From: Candidatus Spyradosoma merdigallinarum | GTDB taxonomy: Bacteria; Verrucomicrobiota; Verrucomicrobiia; Opitutales; UBA953 | Assembly (NCBI GenBank): GCA_018713755.1 | Contig: DVOG01000030.1 | Location: 1-8,529 of the forward strand | Reading direction: 5' to 3' | Length of the DNA: 8,529 bases | In this document: one piece after another, positions 1-6,934 of the stretch | Numbering within the stretch: position 1 is the stretch's first letter | Layout of the letters: each line of letters opens with the position of its first letter | Translations under genes and position numbers: made by a program | The notes under the pieces: model-generated | Told to the model about the DNA's origin: nothing | Seen by the model: only the letters and a program-made list of their open reading frames with translations | The model's database searches: none

Positions 1-969
1 GTGAACTCGATGATGGGTTCGATGGGCGGGATGAAGGCCGGCGGCGCTTCTTCCGGTCTCGGCTCGGGAGCCGGCGGCGGCATCGGTTCGGGAATGGGCC
101 CCGGAATCGGAAACGGTCGCGCTTTCCTGTCCGCGTTCGGTTCCTCGTTTTCAAAGACACCGCTGCTGCGCGGCACGCTCTATGATCTGAAGCGTTCCCG
201 CGACGGCGACACCGTTTTCTGCACGACGGCGCCCGGCGACACCGGCAAGCGCAAGCAGGAACTTCACGCGGCGCTCCGCTCGCTCGTCGCGAACAAATTC
301 AACACGCAGCAGTCGCTCGCGAAAAAATATTACGCGGCGCCGACGAAGCTCAACGCGAACCAGGTTTACATCTACAAAGACATCAAGACGAAAAACACGA
401 TCCAGGCGAACGCCGCGACGAACGCGTTCGCGGGGCCGGACGGGAAGCCGCCGTTCGCCGCTCCGGGCTGGCTCGTCGTCTACGAAGGCGAAATCTCTCC
501 GCCGGAAACGGGCGAATACCGCTTCGTCGGCATGGGCGACGACGTGCTTCTCGTCGGGCTCAACCGCGAGCTCGTCTTTTACGCCTACTGGCCGGGCGAA
601 GGTCACGGTCCCGCCATCCATGAACCCGCGCGGGCGAATTGGGAGCCGGAAAATCACTGCAAAAACGACGGGAAAGGCACGCGCGTCAACCCGAAAGGAC
701 CGAATGTCTTCCAGAACCTTCTCTACAAAGGCTCGTGGATGAAGCTCCGGAAAGGCACGAAATACAAAGTCTGCATCGCGTTCGGCGAAGGCACCGGCGG
801 TCTCGCGGGCGCGGCGCTCGCCATCGAAAAGAAAGGCGAAGCGCATCCCGGCAACAAATATTCCGTCTTCAAGCTTTCTTCGATCGATCCGGAGCTGATG
901 GACATCCTCTTCATCGAAGGCCTCTACAAAGCGGAAGGCCCCACCTTCATGCCTCCGCGGAGACGCTGA
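1..969 (+). CDS. PA14-like domain protein with Gly/Met/Ser-rich N-terminal stretch, probably 5'-partial
   Basis: No function is assigned. The visible product is 322 residues ending at TGA 967-969. Residues 1-40 are low complexity, rich in Gly, Met and Ser (GSGMGPGIGNG type). From about residue 55 a globular region begins with RGTLYDLKRSRDG. A beta-rich segment at about 155-200 contains YEGEISPPETGEYRFVGMGD followed by DVLLVGLN, which resembles PA14-like carbohydrate-binding beta-barrels. I recall similar LYDLK...GDDVL proteins from PVC-group bacteria, but cannot verify this. The reading frame is open from base 1, a GTG, so either the gene starts exactly there or, more likely, GTG is an internal valine and the N-terminus (signal peptide or linker) lies upstream. 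A hairpin terminator follows 20 bp after the stop. This gene holds only one copy of the CGGGAACG octamer found throughout the window. It could be a surface or secreted glycan-binding protein (inference). Confidence 0.7.
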   Translation: MNSMMGSMGGMKAGGASSGLGSGAGGGIGSGMGPGIGNGRAFLSAFGSSFSKTPLLRGTLYDLKRSRDGDTVFCTTAPGDTGKRKQELHAALRSLVANKFNTQQSLAKKYYAAPTKLNANQVYIYKDIKTKNTIQANAATNAFAGPDGKPPFAAPGWLVVYEGEISPPETGEYRFVGMGDDVLLVGLNRELVFYAYWPGEGHGPAIHEPARANWEPENHCKNDGKGTRVNPKGPNVFQNLLYKGSWMKLRKGTKYKVCIAFGEGTGGLAGAALAIEKKGEAHPGNKYSVFKLSSIDPELMDILFIEGLYKAEGPTFMPPRRR

Positions 970-989
970 CGCGTTCCCGCGCGCAAAAG

Positions 990-1037
990 AAAAAGCGCGT
1001 TCCCGCAGCCCTTTTCGCGGGAGCGCGCTTTTTTTTT
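990..1037 (+). terminator. Rho-independent terminator of the PA14-like gene
   Basis: A 17-bp stem pairs 990-1006 with 1017-1033 with only one G-T wobble (T1000 with G1023). The loop is 10 nt (1007-1016) and a run of nine T residues (1029-1037) follows. The left arm contains a copy of the window's CGTTCCCG octamer; the right arm carries the one-base variant CGGGAGCG. It lies 20 bp after the stop codon at 967-969. Confidence 0.92.
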
Positions 1038-1073
1038 GCGCCGCGCCCTGCCGCACGCGCAAAGCGGAAAAGG

Positions 1074-1102
1074 TTGACATCGGAACGCAAAAGCGGTGTT
1101 CT
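1074..1102 (+). promoter_or_regulatory. Sigma70-type promoter of tRNA-Gln
   Basis: A perfect -35 hexamer TTGACA lies at 1074-1079. A 17-bp spacer leads to TGTTCT at 1097-1102, which matches TATAAT at only three of six positions. Transcription would start near 1109, a few bases before the mature tRNA 5' end at 1115. The position between a terminator and a tRNA gene supports the call; the weak -10 box lowers certainty. Confidence 0.6.
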
Positions 1103-1114
1103 TTCTATTTCTCC

Positions 1115-1188
1115 TGTCCCATGGTGTAATGGCAGCACAAGTGATTTTGGTTCACTTTGTTCAGGTTCGAGTCCTGATGGGACAACCA
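1115..1188 (+). tRNA. tRNA-Gln (anticodon UUG)
   Basis: The cloverleaf folds fully. The acceptor stem is 1115-1121 with 1178-1184 (7 bp, weak U1-A72 first pair as usual for glutamine tRNAs). The D stem uses GTGT and the AGCAC side around 1124-1138. The anticodon stem 1140-1144 with 1152-1156 encloses the 7-nt loop 1145-1151 with anticodon TTG at 1147-1149. The T arm 1161-1165 with 1173-1177 has loop TTCGAGT. The discriminator is A1185 and CCA is encoded at 1186-1188. It decodes CAA glutamine codons. The variable loop is short (4 nt, 1157-1160). No terminator is evident before recD, which begins 52 bp downstream, so co-transcription is possible. Confidence 0.97.
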
Positions 1189-1240
1189 TTTCGGGAAAAC
1201 CGGAAAAACTTCTTTTCGCGCGGGAACGCCTCCTTTCCGA

Positions 1241-3025
1241 ATGAACACGACAGAGCCCAACCAGCACGCGCAGCGTTCCGCCGCAGCCGCGTGGCTTTCC
1301 GAAGAAACCGCCGCGCTCGCGCGGGATGCGGGATGCGCGGAATCCGATGCCGAGGCTTTGGCGAAAATCGTCCGAAAACTCGCGGAAACCGTCTGCGGGA
1401 ACCGGGAAACGCATCTGCGCCTCGTTCCCGCGCGGGAAGATTTCGCGTTCCTCGAAAAAGCCGCCGCCGAGCCCCCGCTGAACCGCATCGCGGGAACGCC
1501 GGCTTCATACGCCGCAGGCGCGCTGACGCCGCTGATTTTCGACGCGGGAAACGCCGCGCTGTATTTTTTCCGTCATTACAGGCAAGAGTGCGAGACGGCG
1601 GAAAAAATTTCCGCGCTGGCGGCGCTTCCGCCCGCTTCCGTTTCCGAAAAGATGCGGGAAATCATTGAAGCGGACGCGCCGTTCCCGCTGAGCGAGGAGC
1701 AAAAGCGCGCCGTCCGCGCCGTCGCTTCCGCGCCGCTCGCCGTCGTTTCCGGCGGGCCGGGAACGGGAAAAACGACGCTGCTTCTGCGCGCCCTGCTCTG
1801 TATTTTTTCGGAAAATCCGGACGCGGAAATCATCCTCGCCGCGCCGACGGGAAAAGCCGCCTCCCGCATGAGCGAATCCGTGCGGAAACAGGCGGACGAG
1901 ATTCTCCGCCGCGCCGAAGCCGGCGAATCCTTCCCGTTCCCGCGCCGAGCCTTGCGCAAAACCTGCGCGCTTGAAGCCCGCACGCTCCACCGCGCGCTTG
2001 CCGACGCGCGCGGCGTTCCCGCGCTCGAGGCGGACTGCGTCGTCGTCGACGAAGCGTCCATGATCGACCAGCCTCTGATGCACCGCCTGATGCGCGCGCT
2101 CCCGCCGCGGGCGCGTCTCGTGCTGCTCGGCGACAAAAACCAGCTCGATTCCGTCGGGCCGGGACACGTTTTCGGAGCAATCTGCGCCGAAGAAAAACTC
2201 AGCGGGGCGAAAACCGAATTGACGGAAAGCCGGCGCTTTTCCGAAACCGGAACGCTCGGCAGACTCGCCGGAGCCGTCGTTCGCGGCGACGCGCGCGCGA
2301 CGGCGGAGATTCTCGACGCGACGGCGGGAACGGCGGAAAGCGTCTTCCGCCTTTCCGAAGAAAAAATCACGCCGGAGCGCCTCGACGCCGCCTTGCTCGA
2401 ACTTTTTCCCGAAAAGCTTCGCCGCGTTTCCGCCGACGCCGACCCGCGGGAAACGCTCGAGCTTTTCGAATCCGTGCGCATGCTGACGCCGCTGCGCGGC
2501 GGGGAAACGGGCGCGGACGCGCTCAACGCGCGCGCGCGGAGGCTTTTTTCTCCGCCCGGGAGCGACGCGGCCGAACACTTTCACGGTCAGCCGATCATCA
2601 TCGCGCGCAACGCGCGGCAGGAGCAGCTTTTCAACGGCGATCTCGGCGTCGTGCTGCGGGAACGGCGCACGGGAACGCTCGTCGCGCATTTTCGCGGCGG
2701 GAACGGCGAAATTCGCGCGATTCCCGTCGGGCTTCTCCCCGAACACGAATCCGCCTACGCCATGAGCATCCACAAGGCGCAGGGCTCGGAGTTCTCGCGG
2801 CTCGCCGTGCTGTTTCCGCCGGCGTCGGATGCGGGAACGCACACGGATTTTTTTTCAAGACAGCTGCTTTACACGGCGATCACGCGCTTCCGCGAAGGCG
2901 GGAACGCGCCGCTTTTTCTGTTGCTTTTCGACCGGGAAAACCTGCTTGAAGCCGTCCGCAGGGAAAGCGCGTCGAACTCGCTGCTTTTCGCGCACACGGC
3001 TCAGACGCCGAACAGTCTGCGGTAA
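1241..3025 (+). CDS. recD: RecD-type exodeoxyribonuclease V alpha subunit (SF1B 5'-3' helicase)
   Basis: This is an ATP-driven 5'-3' DNA helicase of the RecD family, normally the alpha subunit of RecBCD, which processes double-strand ends. In the 594 residues: a less conserved N-terminal domain (about 1-150); Walker A GGPGTGKTT (171-179); motif Ia APTGKAA (201-207); Walker B DEAS (270-273); motif III LLGDKNQLDSV (295-305); ESRRF (329-333); FNGDLG (464-469); motif V SIHKAQGSEF (509-518); motif VI YTAITR (544-549). The length is close to the roughly 608 residues of E. coli RecD, and no helix-hairpin-helix extension typical of the longer RecD2 is seen, so RecD1 is favoured. recB and recC are not adjacent: upstream is tRNA-Gln, downstream is a convergent gene. 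The ATG at 1241 has no Shine-Dalgarno; CCTCCTTTCCG precedes it. The last 25 bp overlap the 3' end of dgt on the other strand. Confidence 0.93.
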   Translation: MNTTEPNQHAQRSAAAAWLSEETAALARDAGCAESDAEALAKIVRKLAETVCGNRETHLRLVPAREDFAFLEKAAAEPPLNRIAGTPASYAAGALTPLIFDAGNAALYFFRHYRQECETAEKISALAALPPASVSEKMREIIEADAPFPLSEEQKRAVRAVASAPLAVVSGGPGTGKTTLLLRALLCIFSENPDAEIILAAPTGKAASRMSESVRKQADEILRRAEAGESFPFPRRALRKTCALEARTLHRALADARGVPALEADCVVVDEASMIDQPLMHRLMRALPPRARLVLLGDKNQLDSVGPGHVFGAICAEEKLSGAKTELTESRRFSETGTLGRLAGAVVRGDARATAEILDATAGTAESVFRLSEEKITPERLDAALLELFPEKLRRVSADADPRETLELFESVRMLTPLRGGETGADALNARARRLFSPPGSDAAEHFHGQPIIIARNARQEQLFNGDLGVVLRERRTGTLVAHFRGGNGEIRAIPVGLLPEHESAYAMSIHKAQGSEFSRLAVLFPPASDAGTHTDFFSRQLLYTAITRFREGGNAPLFLLLFDRENLLEAVRRESASNSLLFAHTAQTPNSLR

Positions 3026-4341
3026 GTCGCCAGCGCGAAGGAATCCGTCATCCCGGAAACGTAGTCGAGCAGAAAGCGCGTCCGCTCCGTCGCGGAAGCC
3101 GCCGCCAGCGCGTTCCCGCCGATCATCAGCGCGATTTTTTCGCCTTTGGGCGAATGCGGCTCGCGAATCCATCCGGAAAAAAATCCGAACAGCGCTTCGA
3201 TGACGCGGAAGCCCATCAGCTCGATTTCCGCGACTTCGCGCGCGTTGTAGACGTTCGCGAGCGAAAAGTCGCGGAGCGCTTTCATCGCCGGGGCGAACGC
3301 GGAATCTTCGAGCAGCGTCCGTTCCTGCGTTCCCGCGAGCAGCGCGTCTTCGCGTTCCTCGAAAACGCGGCAGATTTCGCGGATGCCGTCGCCGACCGCC
3401 ACGGCGCGGACGTATTGCGCGGCGCGCTCGGCGCCTTCGGACGCCGCGATGGAGTCCGCGCGGGAACGCTCGTCCGCGGAAATGAACGGATCGAGAAACT
3501 CGCGGAACGACGCGTAGGAAATGAGTTTCGAAACGAACGCGTCTTCGAAGTCGGCGACGAGATAGCTGACGTCGTCCGCCGCTTCCGTCAGAAACGCCAG
3601 CGGATGGCGCTTCCACGCGAGCTCCCCGTCGGCGTTCCCGCACGGCAGCATTCCCGTTTCTTCCGCGACGAAGCGCGCGGCGGCGGCGTCTTCTTCGACG
3701 AAGCCGAATTTTTTCCCGGAAATCCCGCCTGATTTTCTCGCGGAAAACTTTTCCGAGCAGGGATATTTCATGAACGCCCCGAGCACGGCGGCGGTGAGCT
3801 TGAGGCCTTTTCCCGCCATGGAATCGGCCGTGCGCGTCAGTAGCCGGAAACCCTGCGCGTTGCCTTCGAATTTCTTCGGAAAATCTTCGGGAACGTCGCC
3901 GCGCCGCCGCGCGTTTTCCAGCGCCGCCTCGATGGCGGTTTCGCCGAAATGCCCGAACGGCGGGTTCCCGATGTCGTGCGCCAAGCACGCGGAGGCGACG
4001 ACGGAGCCGAAATGCGAGGGACGCAGCCCGCGTTCCCGCAGCGCGGCATCGCGCGCGAGGATTTTTTCGCCGACGATTTTCCCGAGCCTGCCGCCGATAT
4101 GCGCCGTTTCGAGGCTGTGCGTCAGGCGCGTGCGCACGTAGTCGTTGCGGCCGAGCGGGAACACCTGCGTCTTGTCCTGCAGTCGGCGGAACGAGCTCGA
4201 ATAGAGGATGCGTCCGTAGTCGCGGTCGAAAGCGCTGCGGAACTCCTCTCCCGCGGCGTTCCCGCGCTCCGCGGCAGGGACGCGCTGTCCCCAGCGCCTT
4301 CCCGAAAGCAGCTTCGCCCACTCCATGCGTTCCGCGCTCAT
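3001..4341 (-). CDS. dgt: Deoxyguanosinetriphosphate triphosphohydrolase (dGTPase, HD superfamily)
   Basis: dGTPase-family enzymes cleave dNTPs, classically dGTP, to the nucleoside and tripolyphosphate, and so shape dNTP pools. The 446-residue product shows the family N-terminal signature SSSFRRLQDKTQVFPLG (48-64). It has the metal-binding HD pattern: H75 in RLTHSLET, H122-D123 in AHDIGNPPFGH, and D256/D257 in EAADDVSYLVADFEDA. FEGNAQGFRLLTR at 158-170 is also typical. The ATG at 4341 follows the TGA of the upstream hisN-like gene (4348-4346) by four A residues, so the two are almost certainly one operon with possible translational coupling; no Shine-Dalgarno is visible. An alternative start is Met6. 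The 3' end overlaps recD by 25 bp in convergent orientation and no terminator hairpin is seen there. True substrate range (dGTP only or several dNTPs) cannot be read from the sequence. Confidence 0.93.
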   Translation of the reverse strand: MSAERMEWAKLLSGRRWGQRVPAAERGNAAGEEFRSAFDRDYGRILYSSSFRRLQDKTQVFPLGRNDYVRTRLTHSLETAHIGGRLGKIVGEKILARDAALRERGLRPSHFGSVVASACLAHDIGNPPFGHFGETAIEAALENARRRGDVPEDFPKKFEGNAQGFRLLTRTADSMAGKGLKLTAAVLGAFMKYPCSEKFSARKSGGISGKKFGFVEEDAAAARFVAEETGMLPCGNADGELAWKRHPLAFLTEAADDVSYLVADFEDAFVSKLISYASFREFLDPFISADERSRADSIAASEGAERAAQYVRAVAVGDGIREICRVFEEREDALLAGTQERTLLEDSAFAPAMKALRDFSLANVYNAREVAEIELMGFRVIEALFGFFSGWIREPHSPKGEKIALMIGGNALAAASATERTRFLLDYVSGMTDSFALATYRRLFGV

Positions 4342-4345
4342 TTTT

Positions 4346-5131
4346 TCACGAAAGAAGAATTTTCAGCGCCGCGTCGTGCAGACGCGGATTCGCCGCGAGC
4401 ACCGAAGTCGCGCCGAGCGCGTCGTTCCCGCGCCAGTCGGAGACTTTCGCTCCCGCGCCTTCGAGGATGGGCAGCAGCGGGTAAAGATCCCACGGAGAGA
4501 GCACGGGATCGGCCATGAGGTCCGCCCTGCCCGCGGCGACCATCATGTAGCCGCAGCAGTCGCCCCAGGTTCGGAAAAGCCGCGCGCGATGCAGGAGCGC
4601 GTTCCAGTTTTCGCGCGGATGATGCTCTTCGCAGTCGAGCAAATCCGTCGTCAGCAGCAACGCCTGTTCGACGGAGGGCGTTTCGGCGACGCGGACGCGT
4701 CGGCCGTTGAGCTCGGCGCTTTTCCCGTCGCCGACGATACGCTCCCGCGTGACCGGCTGGTCGATGACGCCGAGACAGGGTTTCCCTTCGTGAAGCAACC
4801 CGAAGAGAATGCCGTAAAGCGGCACGCGAGAAATGAAGGACTTCGTGCCGTCGACGGGATCGAGCGACCAGACGAATTCCGCGTCCGCGTTTTCGTTTCC
4901 GAACTCTTCGCCGATGATGCCGTGGCTCGGGAACGCCTTGCGGATCATCTCGCGCAGGCGCCGTTCGCACTCTTTGTCCGCGACGGTGACGGGCGAGCCG
5001 TCCGCCTTGATTTCGATTTCCGTGCGCGGGAGCGCGTGATAACCGGCGACGATTTCGCGCGCGGCGTCGGCGAGCGTTCCCGCGAACGTTTTCATTTCCT
5101 CCAAATATTTTTCCGAAAGCATGGCGGACAT
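4346..5131 (-). CDS. hisN: Histidinol-phosphatase-like inositol monophosphatase family protein
   Basis: This is a Mg2+-dependent phosphatase of the inositol monophosphatase superfamily, 261 residues. Metal and catalytic motifs are intact: GIIGEEFG (71-78, with E75/E76), DPVDGTKSF (91-99, the DPxDGT metal site) and DPVLSPWDLYPLLPILEGAGA (WD at 214-215). The pattern WGDCCGYMMVAAGRADLMADP (189-209) resembles the WGDCYGY signature of the HisN branch, which dephosphorylates histidinol phosphate in histidine synthesis. Other his genes are absent from the window, so inositol phosphatase or 3'-phosphoadenosine phosphatase activity remains possible. The start is ATG 5131, or Met4 at 5122; neither has a Shine-Dalgarno and the upstream stretch is pyrimidine-rich. 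TTTAAT at 5166-5161 is a possible -10 box without a good -35. It is the first gene of a pair with dgt, four bases apart. Confidence 0.85.
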   Translation of the reverse strand: MSAMLSEKYLEEMKTFAGTLADAAREIVAGYHALPRTEIEIKADGSPVTVADKECERRLREMIRKAFPSHGIIGEEFGNENADAEFVWSLDPVDGTKSFISRVPLYGILFGLLHEGKPCLGVIDQPVTRERIVGDGKSAELNGRRVRVAETPSVEQALLLTTDLLDCEEHHPRENWNALLHRARLFRTWGDCCGYMMVAAGRADLMADPVLSPWDLYPLLPILEGAGAKVSDWRGNDALGATSVLAANPRLHDAALKILLS

Positions 5132-5214
5132 TTTAAAAAGGAAAAGGACGCGGGCGAAAGATTAAAAAGGCGCGCGGGAGCGTTCCCGTCGCGGGAGCAA
5201 GATGCGCGGGAACG

Positions 5215-5258
5215 AAAAAAAACTCCCCGAAGCGGGAACGTTCCCGCCGGGGAGTTTT
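5215..5258 (-). terminator. Strong bipartite hairpin terminator after the sialidase gene
   Basis: The outer stem pairs 5219-5229 with 5248-5258 (11 bp). The inner stem is a perfect 16-base palindrome at 5232-5247, made of two inverted copies of the CGGGAACG octamer sharing their central CG. An AA bulge sits at 5230-5231. Eight A residues at 5215-5222 read as a T run on the minus strand, and TTTT ends the arm on the plus strand, so it may work in both directions. It starts 26 bp after the sialidase stop at 5285-5287 and isolates the hisN-dgt pair. Confidence 0.93.
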
Positions 5259-5284
5259 CTTTGCCGCGTCGCGCGCGAAGCGAA

Positions 5285-6895
5285 TCACTTCGCCTTTCTC
5301 ACGTCGCTCGCGGGAATGCTCAGGAAGAAAAGCGTCTGGGAATTCGGCGCGCCCTCGTAAAGGACGCCGATCGTCTTGTCTTCATCGTCGGCGAACGCGA
5401 TCGAGGAATAGCCCGCGCAGCCGCGTTCGTCGTAAAGCAGACCTTTCGTCCAGGTTTTTCCGCCGTCTTTGGAGTACTTGAGCGTCATGTTGTCGCGCCG
5501 TCCGGAATTCGGATTCGAGAAATAAAGATTTTTGCCGTCCGCCGTGAGCAACGCCGCCTGGCAGAGGTTTCCGGGCTGGCGAAGAGCCTCGCCGTCGAAT
5601 TTCTCCCACGTTTCGCCGAGATCTTTCGTTACGGCGACGACGCGCGCGGCGGCGGAACCCTGCCGAACGTTGAGCATGACCGAGCCGTCGCGCAACTGGA
5701 CGCAGGTCGATTCCGAGCCGCCCCACGGCATTTTTTTTGACGAAGTCCAAGTCTTCCCGCCGTCCTTGGAATAAACGAGCACGCCCCACACGCCTTTGCC
5801 CATGGGGCCCCAAATCTGCGCGGGGAAAATCAGCGTGCCGTCCTTCGTGCAAATGCCGGCGCCGGGACCTTGGAAAACGCAGCCCCAGTCCGCGGTGTCC
5901 GCATCGTCAAGGCGCTTGATGCCGGGCGTGATGTTCAGCGGGCGTTTGCTCCAGGATTTCCCGTCGTCTTTCGAGGAAATGAGCAGCATTTGCCCGCAAC
6001 GTTTCGGATCGTCCGTTCCCGCGGCGCTTTTCCAAATCGGGTGTCCCGACTGCGGCGCCCACAGCGCGGAGATCCAAATTTCGCCCGTCTTGTCGTTCAC
6101 GAGAATCCCGGGGTCGCCGACGCCGTTTTTGACATCCATTTTCTTGGACGAAAGCACGGATTCGACGGGAGACCACGTCCGCCCGCCGTCTTCGGAACGC
6201 GAAACGCCGACGTCGATGTTCGCGGGAAGGTCGCCTGAATGGTTGTAGCGGATGTCGAACGTCGCGATGAGCGTTCCCGTCTTCGGGTTTCGCGCCAGCG
6301 CGGGAATGCGGTAGTTTTTCGAGCCGAAATCGCCCGCCTTCGCGACGGCGTAGCCGATGCGCTGCTTCGCGGGAACGGCGTTGACGACGTAAGCTTTGCC
6401 GTCGATGACCATCTGCGAGGCGACGGCGCCGATTTCGCCGCCGATGTCCGCCTTGTCTTTCAGGCGCACGCTGATCCAAATTTCGTTGGTCTTGCCCTGC
6501 TCGAGCGCAAACTTCTTCCGGCTTTTCACCGTGACGATTTCGTTCGCCTTCGTCGGCCGAGCCGAACCGAATTTTTTCCCCGGCTGAACATCGTTCCCGC
6601 CGACGAAAACGTCGACGCCCTCAATGTCGCCGACGTGCGTCGTCTTGGCGAAATCGATTTTCAGCGCCTCGAGACAAACGGGCTTAGAGGACGTGCCGAC
6701 GTCCGCCTTGATTTGCAGAATCGGGTTGTAATCCATGCGCACCATCACGGGCCAAACCCCGGATTTCAGCGAAATTCCGCTTTGTTCGACGGCCGCTGCG
6801 GAAAGCGACGCGGAAAAAAGCGACAAAGAGAACGCGGCGGCAAAGCATGCGCGCGCGGCGGAGCGGGCAAGGGGATTTTTCAGCAGATGTGTCAT
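5285..6895 (-). CDS. nanH: Secreted exo-alpha-sialidase (GH33, Asp-box neuraminidase)
   Basis: It removes terminal sialic acids from glycoconjugates such as mucins, outside the cytoplasm. Start ATG 6895 gives 536 residues with a clear signal peptide: basic n-region, hydrophobic stretch about 16-32, likely cleavage after SLSAAA near 35. The longer frame from 6940 would place 15 odd residues before it, so it was rejected. Residues about 40-180 match the beta-sandwich N-terminal domain seen in BNR neuraminidases. The propeller begins with YRIP (R196, first of the arginine triad) and holds five Asp boxes: 234-241, 308-315, 376-383, 423-430 and 475-482. Candidate catalytic residues by family pattern are D222, E395 (SESTC), R411, R466 or R467, and Y496 (GYSS). 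No lipobox, C-terminal anchor, or adjacent sialate transport or catabolic gene is seen. Octamer density is lower here than in recD or dgt. Confidence 0.93.
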   Translation of the reverse strand: MTHLLKNPLARSAARACFAAAFSLSLFSASLSAAAVEQSGISLKSGVWPVMVRMDYNPILQIKADVGTSSKPVCLEALKIDFAKTTHVGDIEGVDVFVGGNDVQPGKKFGSARPTKANEIVTVKSRKKFALEQGKTNEIWISVRLKDKADIGGEIGAVASQMVIDGKAYVVNAVPAKQRIGYAVAKAGDFGSKNYRIPALARNPKTGTLIATFDIRYNHSGDLPANIDVGVSRSEDGGRTWSPVESVLSSKKMDVKNGVGDPGILVNDKTGEIWISALWAPQSGHPIWKSAAGTDDPKRCGQMLLISSKDDGKSWSKRPLNITPGIKRLDDADTADWGCVFQGPGAGICTKDGTLIFPAQIWGPMGKGVWGVLVYSKDGGKTWTSSKKMPWGGSESTCVQLRDGSVMLNVRQGSAAARVVAVTKDLGETWEKFDGEALRQPGNLCQAALLTADGKNLYFSNPNSGRRDNMTLKYSKDGGKTWTKGLLYDERGCAGYSSIAFADDEDKTIGVLYEGAPNSQTLFFLSIPASDVRKAK

Positions 6896-6906
6896 AAGCG
6901 GGAAAA

Positions 6907-6934
6907 AGCATAGCCGAAGCGCCGCCCCTTGCAA
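6907..6934 (-). promoter_or_regulatory. Possible sigma70-like promoter of the sialidase gene
   Basis: On the minus strand TTGCAA (6934-6929) and TATGCT (6912-6907) are separated by 16 bp; each matches four of six consensus bases. The start of transcription would fall only about five bases before the ATG at 6895, giving a nearly leaderless message. Just upstream a weak two-part hairpin (CCGCC...GGCGG enclosing CGCGC...GCGCG, followed by TTTT) might end yqgE transcription. Both readings are tentative. Confidence 0.3.

Noticed and set aside
151..1080. Open frame of 309 codons on the minus strand
   Set aside because: It crosses the terminator at 990-1037 and is antisense to the PA14-like gene, with shadow-type Arg/Phe/Val-rich composition.
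1115..1240. tRNA-Gln 3' end as an integration (att) site of a mobile element
   Set aside because: No integrase and no second copy of the tRNA 3' end were found in the window.
2855..4321. Long open frame on the minus strand, about 488 codons
   Set aside because: It is a frame shadow of dgt: Arg- and Ala-rich, with no recognisable motif, while dgt in the other frame has intact HD motifs.
3001..4341. dGTPase as part of an anti-phage dNTP depletion system
   Set aside because: The protein is an ordinary full-length dGTPase in a two-gene operon with a HisN-like phosphatase; no defence genes or mobile context are present.
5173..5258. Possible CRISPR array or integration site because of repeated CGGGAACG
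   Set aside because: Spacing is irregular, orientation is mixed and the unit is only 8-9 bases; the same octamer is spread through the whole window.
4325..5740. Open frame of 471 codons on the plus strand
   Set aside because: It runs antisense across hisN, the 5215-5258 terminator and the end of the sialidase gene, and its Arg-rich composition is typical of antisense frames in GC-rich DNA.
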